A stretch of DNA of 64,000 nt from Cytidiella melzeri (taxonomy: Eukaryota > Basidiomycota > Agaricomycetes > Polyporales > Irpicaceae), in assembly GCA_022592445.1 (NCBI GenBank), contig JABYQR010000077.1, positions 82,653-146,652 of the forward strand, read 5' to 3'. Below, piece after piece: positions 23,051 through 35,019 of the stretch. The notes under the pieces were generated by a model. The model saw only the letters and a program-made list of their open reading frames with translations, made no database searches and was not told where the DNA came from. A program made the position numbers and the translations under genes. Each line of letters opens with the position of its first letter. The stretch's first letter is position 1.

Positions 23051-26000
23051 TTAAGGTTGAATAATCCCTTTCTCCTTCAAAATCTTTTGAACTCTCTCGT
23101 GCAGCACCCGGCCCACCGTCCTGACTGCCGAAGAATGGCAAATCATCCCAACATCAATAGAGACAACCTTTCTTGAAGCTCCAGTATCTGTGATATCCTT
23201 GCGAACTTCAAGAACAATTGAACGAAAGTCAGGAATGGGCTGCAGTATCAAACTGCTATCACCCGAGTCTTTATGTTCGCCAGCGTTGAAGAGAGAGCTC
23301 GAACCGTCCATAATGAGCACCTGCGCACTCGACATAACCCTGAAATCGAGCGCGTGTCTACGCATTCGTGAGATTGAGTCAAGAGAACTATCGGAGGAGG
23401 AATAGAGAATAATCTATACCTGAGGTCGCCATACAAGACTCGGAACCAGCCGGCGGTTTTGGGGAATGTGTCGACGTTCTCTCCTGCCTTCTGAGCCTTG
23501 ATGCGGATGTACTCAAGCTCTGCAACAATAGGCAAGGTTTCCCGAAGCAGCGCGACGAGTCTGTGAAGAGCCTGCACGAGAGGCGTCTTACGCAGGATGT
23601 CTCGTAAGAAGGGCTCCACGTCCTCGTGCGGATTGTACTGCGCTAGGATCGTCTCTATGTCCGCTGTGCTCTCATCCACGATCTCCGGCACATCCAGCCC
23701 GCGTGAGAAACTGAGCTCGAAGGAGCCGCCAGTCGGGGAGAGCTGATCGACACAAGTTATGGACACGTTGTAGCCAGCCGCATAAGAAAATTCGACAGTC
23801 TGGAGATCAAAGGACAATAGTCGCACATCTGTCCATTTGAACTTGATGGCCATTTGTGCGACTAGAGAGGACATAAGTTATGTTACAGCTGGAACACAAT
23901 GGCCGACGTACCTTCTCGCGCGATGACAACCATCTTCGACACCCGGGCCCATTCTTCTGAAAACTCGTCTACGCACTTGTCCACATCCTCCGATAGAAAG
24001 GTAACTACCGCGTCTCTCGTATCGTATATAATGCGTTTGGAGGGGCGAATCACGGCACTGCTTCCTGCTCGTTTACCGACAGGTTGCTGCACATACTTAA
24101 GTTTTACGCATGTGACGACTTGCGGTTTCTGTTCGGACCACCAGTTCAGAGGTATGACGCGGATGTTTGGCATAGCGGCTTCCGCAGCTGGGGCTCCAGA
24201 GAGGATATCTGAGGCCTGCACGCAGAGTGAAGGGACTGAGCGCGCTAAAGAGGAGTGGACGTGCGCAAGAACTGCCAGCGAGGACTCGGAATAGCTCGGT
24301 TCGACGTGCTTGTATGCAATACCCCGTGACTTTAGCTGCATCTCAACCTTTGTGTACGCGACACGGGCACTAAGAACAATGAACACAGTACGAGAGTAGG
24401 CGCAATCGATAAACTTACCAACAGTAAGCGTAAAGCTCTCGTAGGACTTGTGTATCCAGACGAAAGCTATCGATGTCCGAATTTCAGCTCTTTTGTTCAT
24501 GGTATATGAACCTCAGGGCACTCACCTGGCTGATGCTCTCTGTTCGCCCAAGCGACTGGAAGCAATCAACCCTGTGCCATCGCCCTCGTAGATTGACCGT
24601 TTACGTTTTAGGCCGGCGGCAGCAACAGCATCTAGGCCAGATCGCTGCTGTAACACTGCGTCTTCGCCATGGATCCGCTTCACGTCAAGCCAGCCGATAT
24701 CTTCCATTATCAGTTCGGCGTACATAGAATCCCTTCGCTCTTTCACAGATATCAGTGCGTAGCGGAACTCCTCATCGGTAATGACAAGAACAAGGTAGTG
24801 ATAGGGAAATGTCGCGAGTTGAATGTAGAGCGTGCCTCGAGCTGTTGGACCCAGCTTTTGGAGCTCTGTAAATATATTTAGTCTGAGTCCCGCGTCACAA
24901 CAAGACTGCATTCATGGGCACATACCGTCACGGCTGAAGTTGCGCTGCCGGAAGCTGCGTAGGCCGAGGTAGTTCACTTTCTGTTCAGCAAGGTCTGTGA
25001 TAGTCTGCAAGGCACTGCTGGTCAGTATGCGATCATATGGATACAATAGAGAACGTACGTTGAATCGCAGCCGTACAAGCGCCTCGGGTAGTTGACTAGG
25101 AGTTACATTGATTGCGTCCGAGATACTTGAAAACTTGGGACCTCTCCCGGCCGCTGCCAAATCCCCAGTATCACGCATGCTAATTCTACCTGTCCTAGGA
25201 TCTATGGTGATGATGACAACCTCGTCGGCGCATAGGTGTGTTCGTAACACCAACGCTCCTTCTAGTCCGTCGGTGTGAGGTCGTGGCAAGCGCATGATCC
25301 CTCCAGGAGTACTTACGTTCCGTTACAAGAACCACTTCTTCGGGAGGACCGAAGACAGACCGGTAAGGGCCTTGTTGAAGTTGAAGTTGGTACATATATA
25401 GAATGGCCTTCGTGTGTCTCCATATGACTTTGCGCAGAAGTTGCTCTACGTCAAGATCATCGGCGTTCTACCACCATCTGCTGTCAGGAACTGTGAGTGG
25501 GGAACAGATATACTAACTACTAACAACGATAAGCACGTCCGGTGGCACAGCCGCGTCATCTTGAGAGATTTGAATACCCAGTGCTGCACGCTGAGGTTCC
25601 CATTTGACAGATATCTTCATACTCTCAACCTGGTCGGATGCCTGGGTTTTGACCTGGATATCTTGAGCTTGCGCCCGCTGTCCTAGCTTCACACGCTCCT
25701 GCAGTTCGGCGAGCACACGATCTCGAGGAGTGCGATGAGTTCTTGGAGGTGGTTGTGATACTTGGTGTGGTAACTGCGTTTGGCTTTGTGTGTTTTGACT
25801 CGTAGACGTGCGAACAGGCAACGACGGGGCTGTTGGTATTGGCGGTGCGGACTGCGTAGGTATAATGGAGATTGTCAGAGTACCACCGAAAAGCGGTATT
25901 TTCGAGCGAGGTGGAGGACGACCGGGTATAGTTGGCGGAGGCTTACGTCTGTTGGATACAAACGAGTGAAATTTTAGACATATATAATCAATAATGGAAC

Positions 26001-27418
26001 GTACATCCAGTAAGACAGCGTCAGCGTTCGTCTATCATTGCCCATATTAACGGTGAGATATTCTCCCCATCCAAGCGAGCGCATTCGCTCCGCCTAATGC
26101 GGGGTTGTTTCTTGAGACAATTTTGATCTTTGCAACCAAAATTCACGTACCTGATACCATAGAATCTCCAGCTGGTACGACAACGACATCATCTCTGCAA
26201 AGCCTCATGAATAGAACGAATGGTATTGTTGTACGTCAGGACCTACGCAAAAAGTTGTATAGGCGCACGAGAGGGGCATCGAAGACACCATCCGGAAGCT
26301 GATGCTTCTGGGTTTCTGGCTGTCCATCCGGAGCAGGAGGTATGTCATCAGGTGGCGGTAAGTAAAAGGCTAGGCGTCCGTCAGCTTCATCTGCGATATG
26401 TCGCCTCATCCCGCCCGTAGGTCTTCTAGGAAACTCTGTTTGAGGGTATCAATCAGATAAGTCGGGAGTCGTGAGCGAGGCAATGTCCTGCAACGCAGTT
26501 TCCGCTAACCTTGCATTCCCGTGACATCACCACCAACGGTGAACAGGAAATCGACATCGACGAAGAACCAACCATCATCTTTTTTCGCACCTTTCAAGGA
26601 GAGAGACACCTCAAACAACTGATGCACTGTGAAGAATACTCGTCCGTCACTGATGCGGTAGTTGCACATTTCATGGGGAATGAGTTCCTGCATTCGCAAG
26701 CGGTAGCGCATGACGTCTTCAATCTCAGCAAGCGTCTGGCTTATTTTCTCAGCAGAAAAAGGTGTTGGAGGTATGATAAATGTCTACTGTATATCAGGGA
26801 TATGTACAAGAGCACAGGGTGGTGAAACTAACCTTGATAGCAGATGGGAGCCGCCGATAAGTACCCGTAGTCAGAACATCGAGAGAAGTGAGAAGGTCGT
26901 GGTTTCGGAGCCTGGCAGAGTCCAACCCGTCTCGAGCAGACTTAAGACCGTCGATTGCTTCCTCAAACTGGCGGTTCTGGTCCATGAGAAACGCTGTAAT
27001 GTTCTGCGGACCTTCAGCACTCGTGCAGAAGCAATGATTACTTGAGCTGACCATAGCTTTCTGTACAACTGCCGCGTCCCTCGACCACTTCACAACTGCG
27101 TACAACTTTACAACCTGCTTCTTGGTTTTGACAACCCACTCAGCGATTATCCTCTTGCGCTGAGGATCAGACATGTGTGGCATGCTGGTATCACAGTCAG
27201 ACGACTTCTGTTATCCTGTATGATGAGACTACTCACGTCTCTGCAAGCTCAGTGAGCTCGGCGTACATAGCTTGCGCCATGCGCGAGACCAGCTCTGCCA
27301 GAGGAACTTGACCATCGCGTACAAGCGGCAACTCGAGTTCAAGTGCTTCTTTGGACGGAAATTGTGGTAATCCATTGGGTACACTGTCTGATGTACAAGT
27401 CAGAACCTGCTGTTCCAT
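23051..27418 (-). CDS. MED14: Mediator complex subunit 14 (Rgr1/MED14), complete copy
   Basis: Sixteen minus-strand exons: 27418-27237, 27184-27052, 27003-26833, 26783-26510, 26435-26247, 26203-26151, 26093-26005, 25948-25525, 25467-25317, 25261-25059, 25004-24926, 24865-24526, 24466-24419, 24369-23912, 23861-23420 and 23357-23051. They give about 1180 aa. MED14 is the backbone linking head, middle and tail of Mediator, which bridges activators to RNA polymerase II. The family signature is clear in exons 1-6: ELPLVRDGQVPLAEL, VVKTKKQVVKLYAV, NITAFLMDQNRQFE, RNHDLLTSLDVLTTG, then IEDVMRYRLRMQE and LEILWYQAERMR. A Pro/Gln-rich linker (about residues 370-460) precedes the C-terminal part with HLCADEVVIITIDPRTGR. 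The duplication arm begins inside intron 9 (25262-25316), so exons 10-16 exist twice. Confidence 0.95.
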
Positions 27419-27740
27419 GTCATGAGGATTTGCGGGATTGTATGCCAAACAGGTGGCGGTAAGTGGGTAAGGAATAAAGGATCAATAATGAACGGGGCGA
27501 CTGAGAACAATGAGCGTCGTCTTTGCTAAATCGGGCTTATGCCGGGATGGGCGGATCAAAATATCCATATAAGGAGACAGGCGGGGACTTGCTCCCCGCC
27601 GCGGCACCTCGGACTGAGGTTGTTCTCAACTCCTCCTATGTGTACGCCATGTCAATCAAATACCAAGGAAAATGTGTGAACACAGCTTCGGTGTCTGCGG
27701 TGCTCTCTGCACAGTGTTCGTGCGTTGTTTGCATCTGTTG

Positions 27741-27746
27741 ACGCGT
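27741..27746. promoter_or_regulatory. MCB box (ACGCGT)
   Basis: Palindromic ACGCGT, the MluI cell-cycle box bound by the MBF (Mbp1/Swi6-type) factor in fungi, 90 bp upstream of the MCM2 ATG. Embedded in TTGACGCGTTT. Confidence 0.65.
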
Positions 27747-27774
27747 TTGAAACTCAGCCAAGATAATAATTGGA

Positions 27775-27780
27775 ACGCGT
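27775..27780. promoter_or_regulatory. MCB box (ACGCGT), second copy
   Basis: Second ACGCGT, 56 bp upstream of the MCM2 ATG and 34 bp from the first. Its flanks (AACGCGTCAA) are the inverse of the first site, so the pair forms an imperfect dyad. Paired MCB sites are the usual arrangement at G1/S genes. Confidence 0.65.
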
Positions 27781-27835
27781 CAACGGGTCGCGACGTGCAG
27801 CATCTCTCCCCAGTAACCCTCCATACGACAACGGC

Positions 27836-30800
27836 ATGGTGAGCATTATTCCCTTGAGCGCGTTTGAATGTGCCATAACAATGTCTAGTCTGCACCTCGT
27901 CGCACGAAACGCAGGCGTTCAGCCTCACCCCAAGCAGGGTCTTCGCCGCCAGGACCGGGCGCAGACGACGCCGAGTCTTCGTTGCCACCATCGTCTCCTC
28001 CTGCGCCGTTTTCAGACACAGACGACAGTGTGGATGACAGAGATGCCGTGCAAGATGCTGACGACGCGGCTGATGAAGACGAAGATGGGGAAGATCTTTT
28101 CGGCGAGAACTTGGAAGAGTAAGTCTTTGTCAATGGTTATTCGCAATTTCCATGGGTGTGTCCTTATATCACGCGTTTTACAGTGACTATGCTGTTAAGG
28201 AAGTCTTAGACCGCTACTCCGACGCTGATTTAGACGATGAGGAGGAATACGCCGCGTTGTCAGCTAGTCAACGTCGCGCGGCCGAGGCGAAGATGGATCG
28301 ACGGGATCGATTTGAGCGAAGAGGTGGGACAGGCTCGCGCGCAGCTCGTCGAACACGCTATCCAGGCTTTTTGGAGAGCGACGACATGGAAGATGAAGAT
28401 ATGGCAGGTGGCGGGCTGTTATCCCAAATGAAACGGCGAACAAGGAGACAATACGATGAGCGGAAAGACCTAGATGACCTTGACGGCGTTGAAGATGTGC
28501 GGCTCTGTCTTTTCCCTTATCTCCCAGCTAATATATGGGTCATTATTAGGAAATACCTCTGGAGCAGCTGAGCGATATCAAAGCCAAGTCTATCGTGGAA
28601 TGGATTGCCAACGAGCGCGTGCGCCGCTCAATTGTCCGACATTTCAGGCAGTTTCTCATGACTTACGTTGATGAGCATGGCTCTTCAGTGTATGGTCAAC
28701 GCATTCGAAGCTTGGGCGAAAGTATGTTGGTGAAAACATTTGTCAATTTATTCCACTAACGCGGCACGCCGACAGACAACTCCGAATCACTCGAAGTGTC
28801 CTATCTACACCTCGCAATGTCCAAGCCCATACTTGCATATTTCCTTACGAATTCTCCATCAGCCATGCTCGCCATCTTTGACGAAGTTGCGCTCGCTGCC
28901 ATCCTGGTCTACTACCCTTCGTACAAACGTATCCATTCAGAAGTTCATGTTCGCATCACGGATCTACCGTTGAGCTCGTCACTGCGTGATCTGCGGCGCA
29001 CAAACTTGAACAACCTTGTTCGTGTATCAGGAGTGGTCACTAGGCGGACTGGTGTCTTCCCACAGCTGAAGTATGTCAAGTTCGACTGTCGTAAATGTGG
29101 CGCCGTTTTGGGCCCTTTCTATCAGGACTCTACGCAGGAAGTCAGAATTAGCTACTGCCCTAACTGCGAGGGTAGGGGTCCATTCTCAGTCAATTCTGAA
29201 CAGGTATGCTCTTATAGTGACTATGCGGGTTTTCTACTTACATATGTCCAAAGACAATTTATCGAAACTACCAAAAGATGACTCTCCAGGAGTCGCCTGG
29301 CTCAGTACCTCCTGGTAGGCTACCGAGGCACCGCGAAGTAGTCCTGCTGTGGGATTTGATCGATTCCGCCAAACCGGGAGAGGAAATTGTGAGACCGTGT
29401 CACAGCATATTGCGTCTTCCGTCTTCCGTTGCGCTGACCTCCGTTTCCCAGGAAGTCACTGGTGTTTACAGAAACAATTTCGACGCATCACTGAATGCCA
29501 AGAACGGCTTCCCAGTATTCTCGACGATGATCGAGGCGAACCATATCAACAAGAAGGAAGACCAGTTCGCTGCTTTCCGTCTGACCGAGGAAGATGAGAA
29601 AGAAATTCGTGCTCTGGCAAGAGATGAACGTATTCGAAAGCGTATCATCAAGTCTATCGCGCCTTCCATTTATGGTCATGAGGACATCAAGACGGCTATC
29701 GCGCTTTCGCTTTTCGGCGGCGTTCCCAAGGATATCAACCGCAAGCACAGAATTCGTGGTGATATCAACGTCCTGCTTTTGGGCGACCCTGGAACAGCGA
29801 AGTCTCAGTTCCTCAAGTACGTTGAGAAAACAGCGCATCGCTCAGTCTTCGCTACGGGCCAGGGTGCGTCAGCTGTGGGTCTCACAGCAAGTGTTCGGAA
29901 AGACCCTGTCACTCGCGAATGGACACTTGAAGGCGGTGCCTTAGTTTTAGCAGACAAGGGTACTTGTCTGATCGACGAATTCGACAAGATGAACGATGCA
30001 GACAGAACATCTATTCACGAAGCAATGGAACAGCAATCAATCTCTATCTCCAAAGCCGGCATCGTGACCTCTCTCCAGGCCCGCTGTGCCATCATCGCTG
30101 CTGCCAACCCAATTCGCGGGAGATATAATCCAACAATTCCGTTCCAGCAGAACGTAGAGTTGACCGAGCCCATCCTCTCACGTTTCGACATTCTCTGCGT
30201 CGTTAAAGACGCAGTGGATCCCGTTCAAGATGAGATGCTTGCTCGGTTTGTCGTCGGCAGCCACCTGAGAAGCCATCCAAAATTCGAGGCAGAAAAGGAT
30301 GAGATGGACGTTGGCACGACTTTGGACGCAGACGTAAGTTTAGCTATCAATCCGCGCTGCATCAATGAGATTGAAGGTGTTCTGCATAGTTAATCCCGCA
30401 AGATACTCTGCGAAAGTACATCATGTACGCGCGCGAAAAGGTTCGCCCAAAGTTATTCGACCTAGATCAGGAGAAGTTATCCCGTCTGTTTGCTGATCTC
30501 CGCCGCGAATCCCTGGCCACTGGTTCTTATCCGGTCACTGTTCGTCATTTCGAAAGCATGATACGTATGTCGGAAGCCAGTGCGAAGATGGCTTTGCGAG
30601 AATACGTTCGAGCAGACGATGTCGATCTTGCCATCTCAGTCACCGTTGGTAGCTTCGTGAGCGCTCAGAAAATGTCCATCAAGAAAACTCTAGAGCGAGT
30701 AAGTGGACCATGAGGTTTCGTTGGCAGCTGCACTCTAATGAGCTTTCCATATCAGGGCTTCCGAAAATACCTAACCCAAGCTCGAGACCATGAAGAGCTG

Positions 30801-31078
30801 CTCGCGTTCCTACTTGGTCAGATCGTTAAGGAGAAGGTACATCTGTACCAGCTGCAGAGGCGCGATCAACCTGCCTCAGTCACAGTAAAAGTCACAGAGC
30901 TCGATGAGCGCGTGAGTAGTTTCCGATACGCATTGGGAAACTCTACTGATCCCAAGTCTTCCAGGCTAAAGAACATGATATTTTTGATACCGCACCCTTC
31001 CTTCGTTCCAAACTGTTCGTCACTAACGGTTACAAAATCGCCGACGGTGCCATTGAGAAAGTTTTTCGCACTAGTTAG
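27836..31078 (+). CDS. MCM2: DNA replication licensing factor MCM2
   Basis: Ten exons: 27836-27838, 27889-28118, 28184-28496, 28550-28721, 28776-29203, 29254-29388, 29452-30333, 30390-30698, 30756-30911 and 30965-31078. They give 913 aa. MCM2 is one of six subunits of the replicative helicase. The first ~180 residues are basic then acidic (histone-binding-type tail). The zinc ribbon uses C344-x2-C347 and C367-x2-C370. MCM AAA+ motifs are Walker A GDPGTAKS (538-545), Walker B with DEFDK (602-606), and the arginine finger SRFD (670-673). [10 protein letters not shown] and the C4 finger distinguish MCM2 from other MCMs. The first exon contributes only the ATG; splicing out 27839-27888 yields [11 protein letters not shown], which fits MCM2 N-termini. 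Confidence 0.96.
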
Positions 31079-31212
31079 AGAAGGAGCCGGCGAGATGTGC
31101 ATAGGTCAGTCGCTTGGACCTAGAGTCAAACACTGTGTCTTCAATATGTTGTGCCCCCGCTTTCGGCTTTGTCCTTGTACAAAAAGTCCCCTCTCGTTGT
31201 TTGTTTGAGATA

Positions 31213-31693
31213 CTATATATCTGCCAAATTGACCTCATGATGGTGTCGTTCTCCTTGGGTAGCCGTCGCTTGCGTACAGCAAGCAGGCTTTAGCGGTTGT
31301 TAAGAGCGTACTGTGAGTCGTAAATAATCATAGAAAGCAGGAAGTCGAGGGGATCGAAGGTGGGTGCCCATGCGTCGCGGGGTATGTAGCCCTGCTTGCT
31401 TCAACTAGGCAGTCAAGTGCGAGCGGACTCCAATCTGCGTGTTGAGGATCGAGGGAGGAAGAGATGCTGCCAGTGGAAGAGCGGTCGCTCACCAGATCAA
31501 CTGGATCTCAGACGTCACATCATCCGAGTCGGAGGGCAAGTGTATGCAATCCGACAGTCCGTCCTCGCTGGGAGTACTATCCAGAACGTAATCAAAGTAA
31601 GGCGTTGGCGGTCCAGAAACACCTGACTCGGAGAGCGTGCTTGGGCCAGTCGACTGTCCCAGGTCTGCATCGGCCTGTGGCCTTCCCAACACG
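31213..31693 (-). pseudogene. Third, diverged fragment of gene A 3' end
   Basis: On the minus strand, an open frame (31692-31489) reads GPSTLSESGVSGPPTPYF...SEDGLSDCIHLPSDS. It aligns with the tail of gene A (GPSMLSES..GSSTSYL...SEDGLRDYTHLLSDS). The stretch 31213-31440 matches DNA downstream of gene A (35590-35830 in the right arm) at clearly lower identity than the arms share. Only the last part of the last exon and downstream DNA are present, so it is a gene fragment. It lies between the MCM2 stop and the inner edge of the right arm, in the same orientation as the right-arm gene A. Confidence 0.8.
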
Positions 31694-31732
31694 GGATCCT
31701 GCGCTTGCTATAACCTCACACCGACGGACTAG

Positions 31733-33943
31733 AAGGAGCGTTGGTGTTACGAACACACCTATGCGCCGACGAGGTTGTCATCATCACCATAGATCCTAGG
31801 ACAGGTAGAATTAGCATGCGTGATACTGGGGATTTGGCAGCGGCCGGGAGAGGTCCCAAGTTTTCAAGTATCTCGGACGCAATCAATGTAACTCCTAGTC
31901 AACTACCCGAGGCGCTTGTACGGCTGCGATTCAACGTACGTTCTCTATTGTATCCATATGATCGCATACTGACCAGCAGTGCCTTGCAGACTATCACAGA
32001 CCTTGCTGAACAGAAAGTGAACTACCTCGGCCTACGCAGCTTCCGGCAGCGCAACTTCAGCCGTGACGGTATGTGCCCATGAATGCAGTCTTGTTGTGAC
32101 GCGGGACTCAGACTAAATATATTTACAGAGCTCCAAAAGCTGGGTCCAACAGCTCGAGGCACGCTCTACATTCAACTCGCGACATTTCCCTATCACTACC
32201 TTGTTCTTGTCATTACCGATGAGGAGTTCCGCTACGCACTGATATCTGTGAAAGAGCGAAGGGATTCTATGTACGCCGAACTGATAATGGAAGATATCGG
32301 CTGGCTTGACGTGAAGCGGATCCATGGCGAAGACGCAGTGTTACAGCAGCGATCTGGCCTAGATGCTGTTGCTGCCGCCGGCCTAAAACGTAAACGGTCA
32401 ATCTACGAGGGCGATGGCACAGGGTTGATTGCTTCCAGTCGCTTGGGCGAACAGAGAGCATCAGCCAGGTGAGTGCCCTGAGGTTCATATACCATGAACA
32501 AAAGAGCTGAAATTCGGACATCGATAGCTTTCGTCTGGATACACAAGTCCTACGAGAGCTTTACGCTTACTGTTGGTAAGTTTATCGATTGCGCCTACTC
32601 TCGTACTGTGTTCATTGTTCTTAGTGCCCGTGTCGCGTACACAAAGGTTGAGATGCAGCTAAAGTCACGGGGTATTGCATACAAGCACGTCGAACCGAGC
32701 TATTCCGAGTCCTCGCTGGCAGTTCTTGCGCACGTCCACTCCTCTTTAGCGCGCTCAGTCCCTTCACTCTGCGTGCAGGCCTCAGATATCCTCTCTGGAG
32801 CCCCAGCTGCGGAAGCCGCTATGCCAAACATCCGCGTCATACCTCTGAACTGGTGGTCCGAACAGAAACCGCAAGTCGTCACATGCGTAAAACTTAAGTA
32901 TGTGCAGCAACCTGTCGGTAAACGAGCAGGAAGCAGTGCCGTGATTCGCCCCTCCAAACGCATTATATACGATACGAGAGACGCGGTAGTTACCTTTCTA
33001 TCGGAGGATGTGGACAAGTGCGTAGACGAGTTTTCAGAAGAATGGGCCCGGGTGTCGAAGATGGTTGTCATCGCGCGAGAAGGTACGTCGGCCATTGTGT
33101 TCCAGCTGTAACATAACTTATGTCCTCTCTAGTCGCACAAATGGCCATCAAGTTCAAATGGACAGATGTGCGACTATTGTCCTTTGATCTCCAGACTGTC
33201 GAATTTTCTTATGCGGCTGGCTACAACGTGTCCATAACTTGTGTCGATCAGCTCTCCCCGACTGGCGGCTCCTTCGAGCTCAGTTTCTCACGCGGGCTGG
33301 ATGTGCCGGAGATCGTGGATGAGAGCACAGCGGACATAGAGACGATCCTAGCGCAGTACAATCCGCACGAGGACGTGGAGCCCTTCTTACGAGACATCCT
33401 GCGTAAGACGCCTCTCGTGCAGGCTCTTCACAGACTCGTCGCGCTGCTTCGGGAAACCTTGCCTATTGTTGCAGAGCTTGAGTACATCCGCATCAAGGCT
33501 CAGAAGGCAGGAGAGAACGTCGACACATTCCCCAAAACCGCCGGCTGGTTCCGAGTCTTGTATGGCGACCTCAGGTATAGATTATTCTCTATTCCTCCTC
33601 CGATAGTTCTCTTGACTCAATCTCACGAATGCGTAGACACGCGCTCGATTTCAGGGTTATGTCGAGTGCGCAGGTGCTCATTATGGACGGTTCGAGCTCT
33701 CTCTTCAACGCTGGCGAACATAAAGACTCGGGTGATAGCAGTTTGATACTGCAGCCCATTCCTGACTTTCGTTCAATTGTTCTTGAAGTTCGCAAGGATA
33801 TCACAGATACTGGAGCTTCAAGAAAGGTTGTCTCTATTGATGTTGGGATGATTTGCCATTCTTCGGCAGTCAGGACGGTGGGCCGGGTGCTGCACGAGAG
33901 AGTTCAAAAGATTTTGAAGGAGAAAGGGATTATTCAACCTTAA
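31733..33943 (+). pseudogene. 5'-truncated copy of MED14 (exons 10-16)
   Basis: Exons equivalent to the last seven of MED14 lie at 31733-31935, 31990-32068, 32129-32468, 32528-32575, 32625-33082, 33133-33574 and 33637-33943. All splice sites and the stop are intact and the translations are identical to the complete copy. The first nine exons and the promoter are missing; the copy starts mid-intron. It could encode only about the last 626 residues if transcribed from a new start, for example the in-frame ATG within GRISMRDTGD. More likely it is an untranslated remnant or a donor in gene conversion. Confidence 0.88.
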
Positions 33944-34396
33944 AGTCTTGGGAGACTTGTTCTGTTATGATATAGTAATATGTAATCTACGCGGGTTCAA
34001 CTTGAATATCATGATGACCAGTGCGACTGATGTGTGCATAGCGGAAGCATGTCCGAGCAAGCAGAATTCGAATGAGTTGACACAAAGATGGAAAGACCAC
34101 GAGAGGGAAATGTGGACGTCGCCACAGGTGCAGGTGCTCAGGCAAAGGGTCCTCCCTGGCATACGCATGTTGCACTGACTCGGAAGATTGAAACAGAGTG
34201 ATATATATATATCGCCATGTAGAGTACCATTCGCAAAGGAATAATGTCACCGCTGGTCATGGAGTGTTTCGATACTTGCAATGACAAAAGTTCCAGCAAC
34301 AACAGAACGATCAGGGAACACAATCGGCACTATGGATGTACTTGATAAACTTGACTACTAAACAGCGATGGCAATGACCGGGAGTACTGACCTACC
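33944..34396. other. Mirror of 22598-23050, no gene
   Basis: Spacer between the truncated MED14 and the second small gene, same sequence as the left-arm spacer in inverse orientation. Confidence 0.5.
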
Positions 34397-34798
34397 TCAC
34401 TGCGAGCTTGCAGCACCCAGGCCTTGTGCGACATCATCGAGAGTATTTCTTATTTCCTCGACCCTGCCATCCTGTTTCTCGACTTGCTCGCGATTGAGGA
34501 TGCCCTGTGCAGCTCGTGCCTCACGGACAAACTCGTACGAACGCGCCACCGTCGAGTCTACGTCTGAGTGCTCTTCCGTCGCCATTGTACTTGTGTTTGG
34601 GATGAGAATTGACAGATCAATGTCGCACGACGTGAGGAGGGCCAGGTCGCGTAGGGTTTTGTCCAGAGGAAGTGGATTTGCTTTGGTGGCCATGAGCGTC
34701 GTGGGCAGGGGAACTGCAGCTGAACTGATTGGCTGTCGCACTGTGGCCTTCCCAACACTGGACCTCGACGAAAATGACTCGGAAGAGTCTGCTACCAT
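34397..34798 (-). CDS. Small helical protein of unknown function (right copy)
   Basis: Inverted duplicate of 22196-22597 with identical translation (133 aa) and the same head-to-head arrangement with U6. The promoter region is included in the arm, so this copy is potentially expressed. Function unknown. Confidence 0.6.
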   Translation of the reverse strand: MVADSSESFSSRSSVGKATVRQPISSAAVPLPTTLMATKANPLPLDKTLRDLALLTSCDIDLSILIPNTSTMATEEHSDVDSTVARSYEFVREARAAQGILNREQVEKQDGRVEEIRNTLDDVAQGLGAASSQ

Positions 34799-34963
34799 TG
34801 CCGGATTGTTGTTATTATGGAGTACCCGTAGACACCTAAGCACCGACACTGGCAGTTACACGACATTGAAGGCCGTGTTTTTATGTCGATGTATATTATC
34901 CCCCGCGAGTAGAACAAAATTTGCAAGTACGCTGATTTGCCTCCCAGCGTTCACATTCTCCAA

Positions 34964-34988
34964 TGTCCCCTTCGGGGTGACATACGAA

Positions 34989-35019
<31 letters not shown>

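Larger units (their letters stand above)
18340..25300 (+). repeat. Left arm of large inverted duplication
   Basis: This segment reappears inverted at 31694-38618. Corresponding coordinates add to 56,994 from 25,300 to about 19,270 with no net indel, then to 56,993 down to about 18,480. Open frames between 21.1 and 25.2 kb translate identically in both arms. A few substitutions appear in gene A (20-21 kb), more at 19.3-19.6 kb, and clear divergence with indels at 18.34-18.6 kb. The inner end lies within MED14 intron 9. Confidence 0.95.
27419..27835. promoter_or_regulatory. Bidirectional MED14/MCM2 promoter
   Basis: 417 bp between two divergent start codons. Contains two ACGCGT boxes on the MCM2 side. 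No TATA box near MCM2. Confidence 0.75.
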
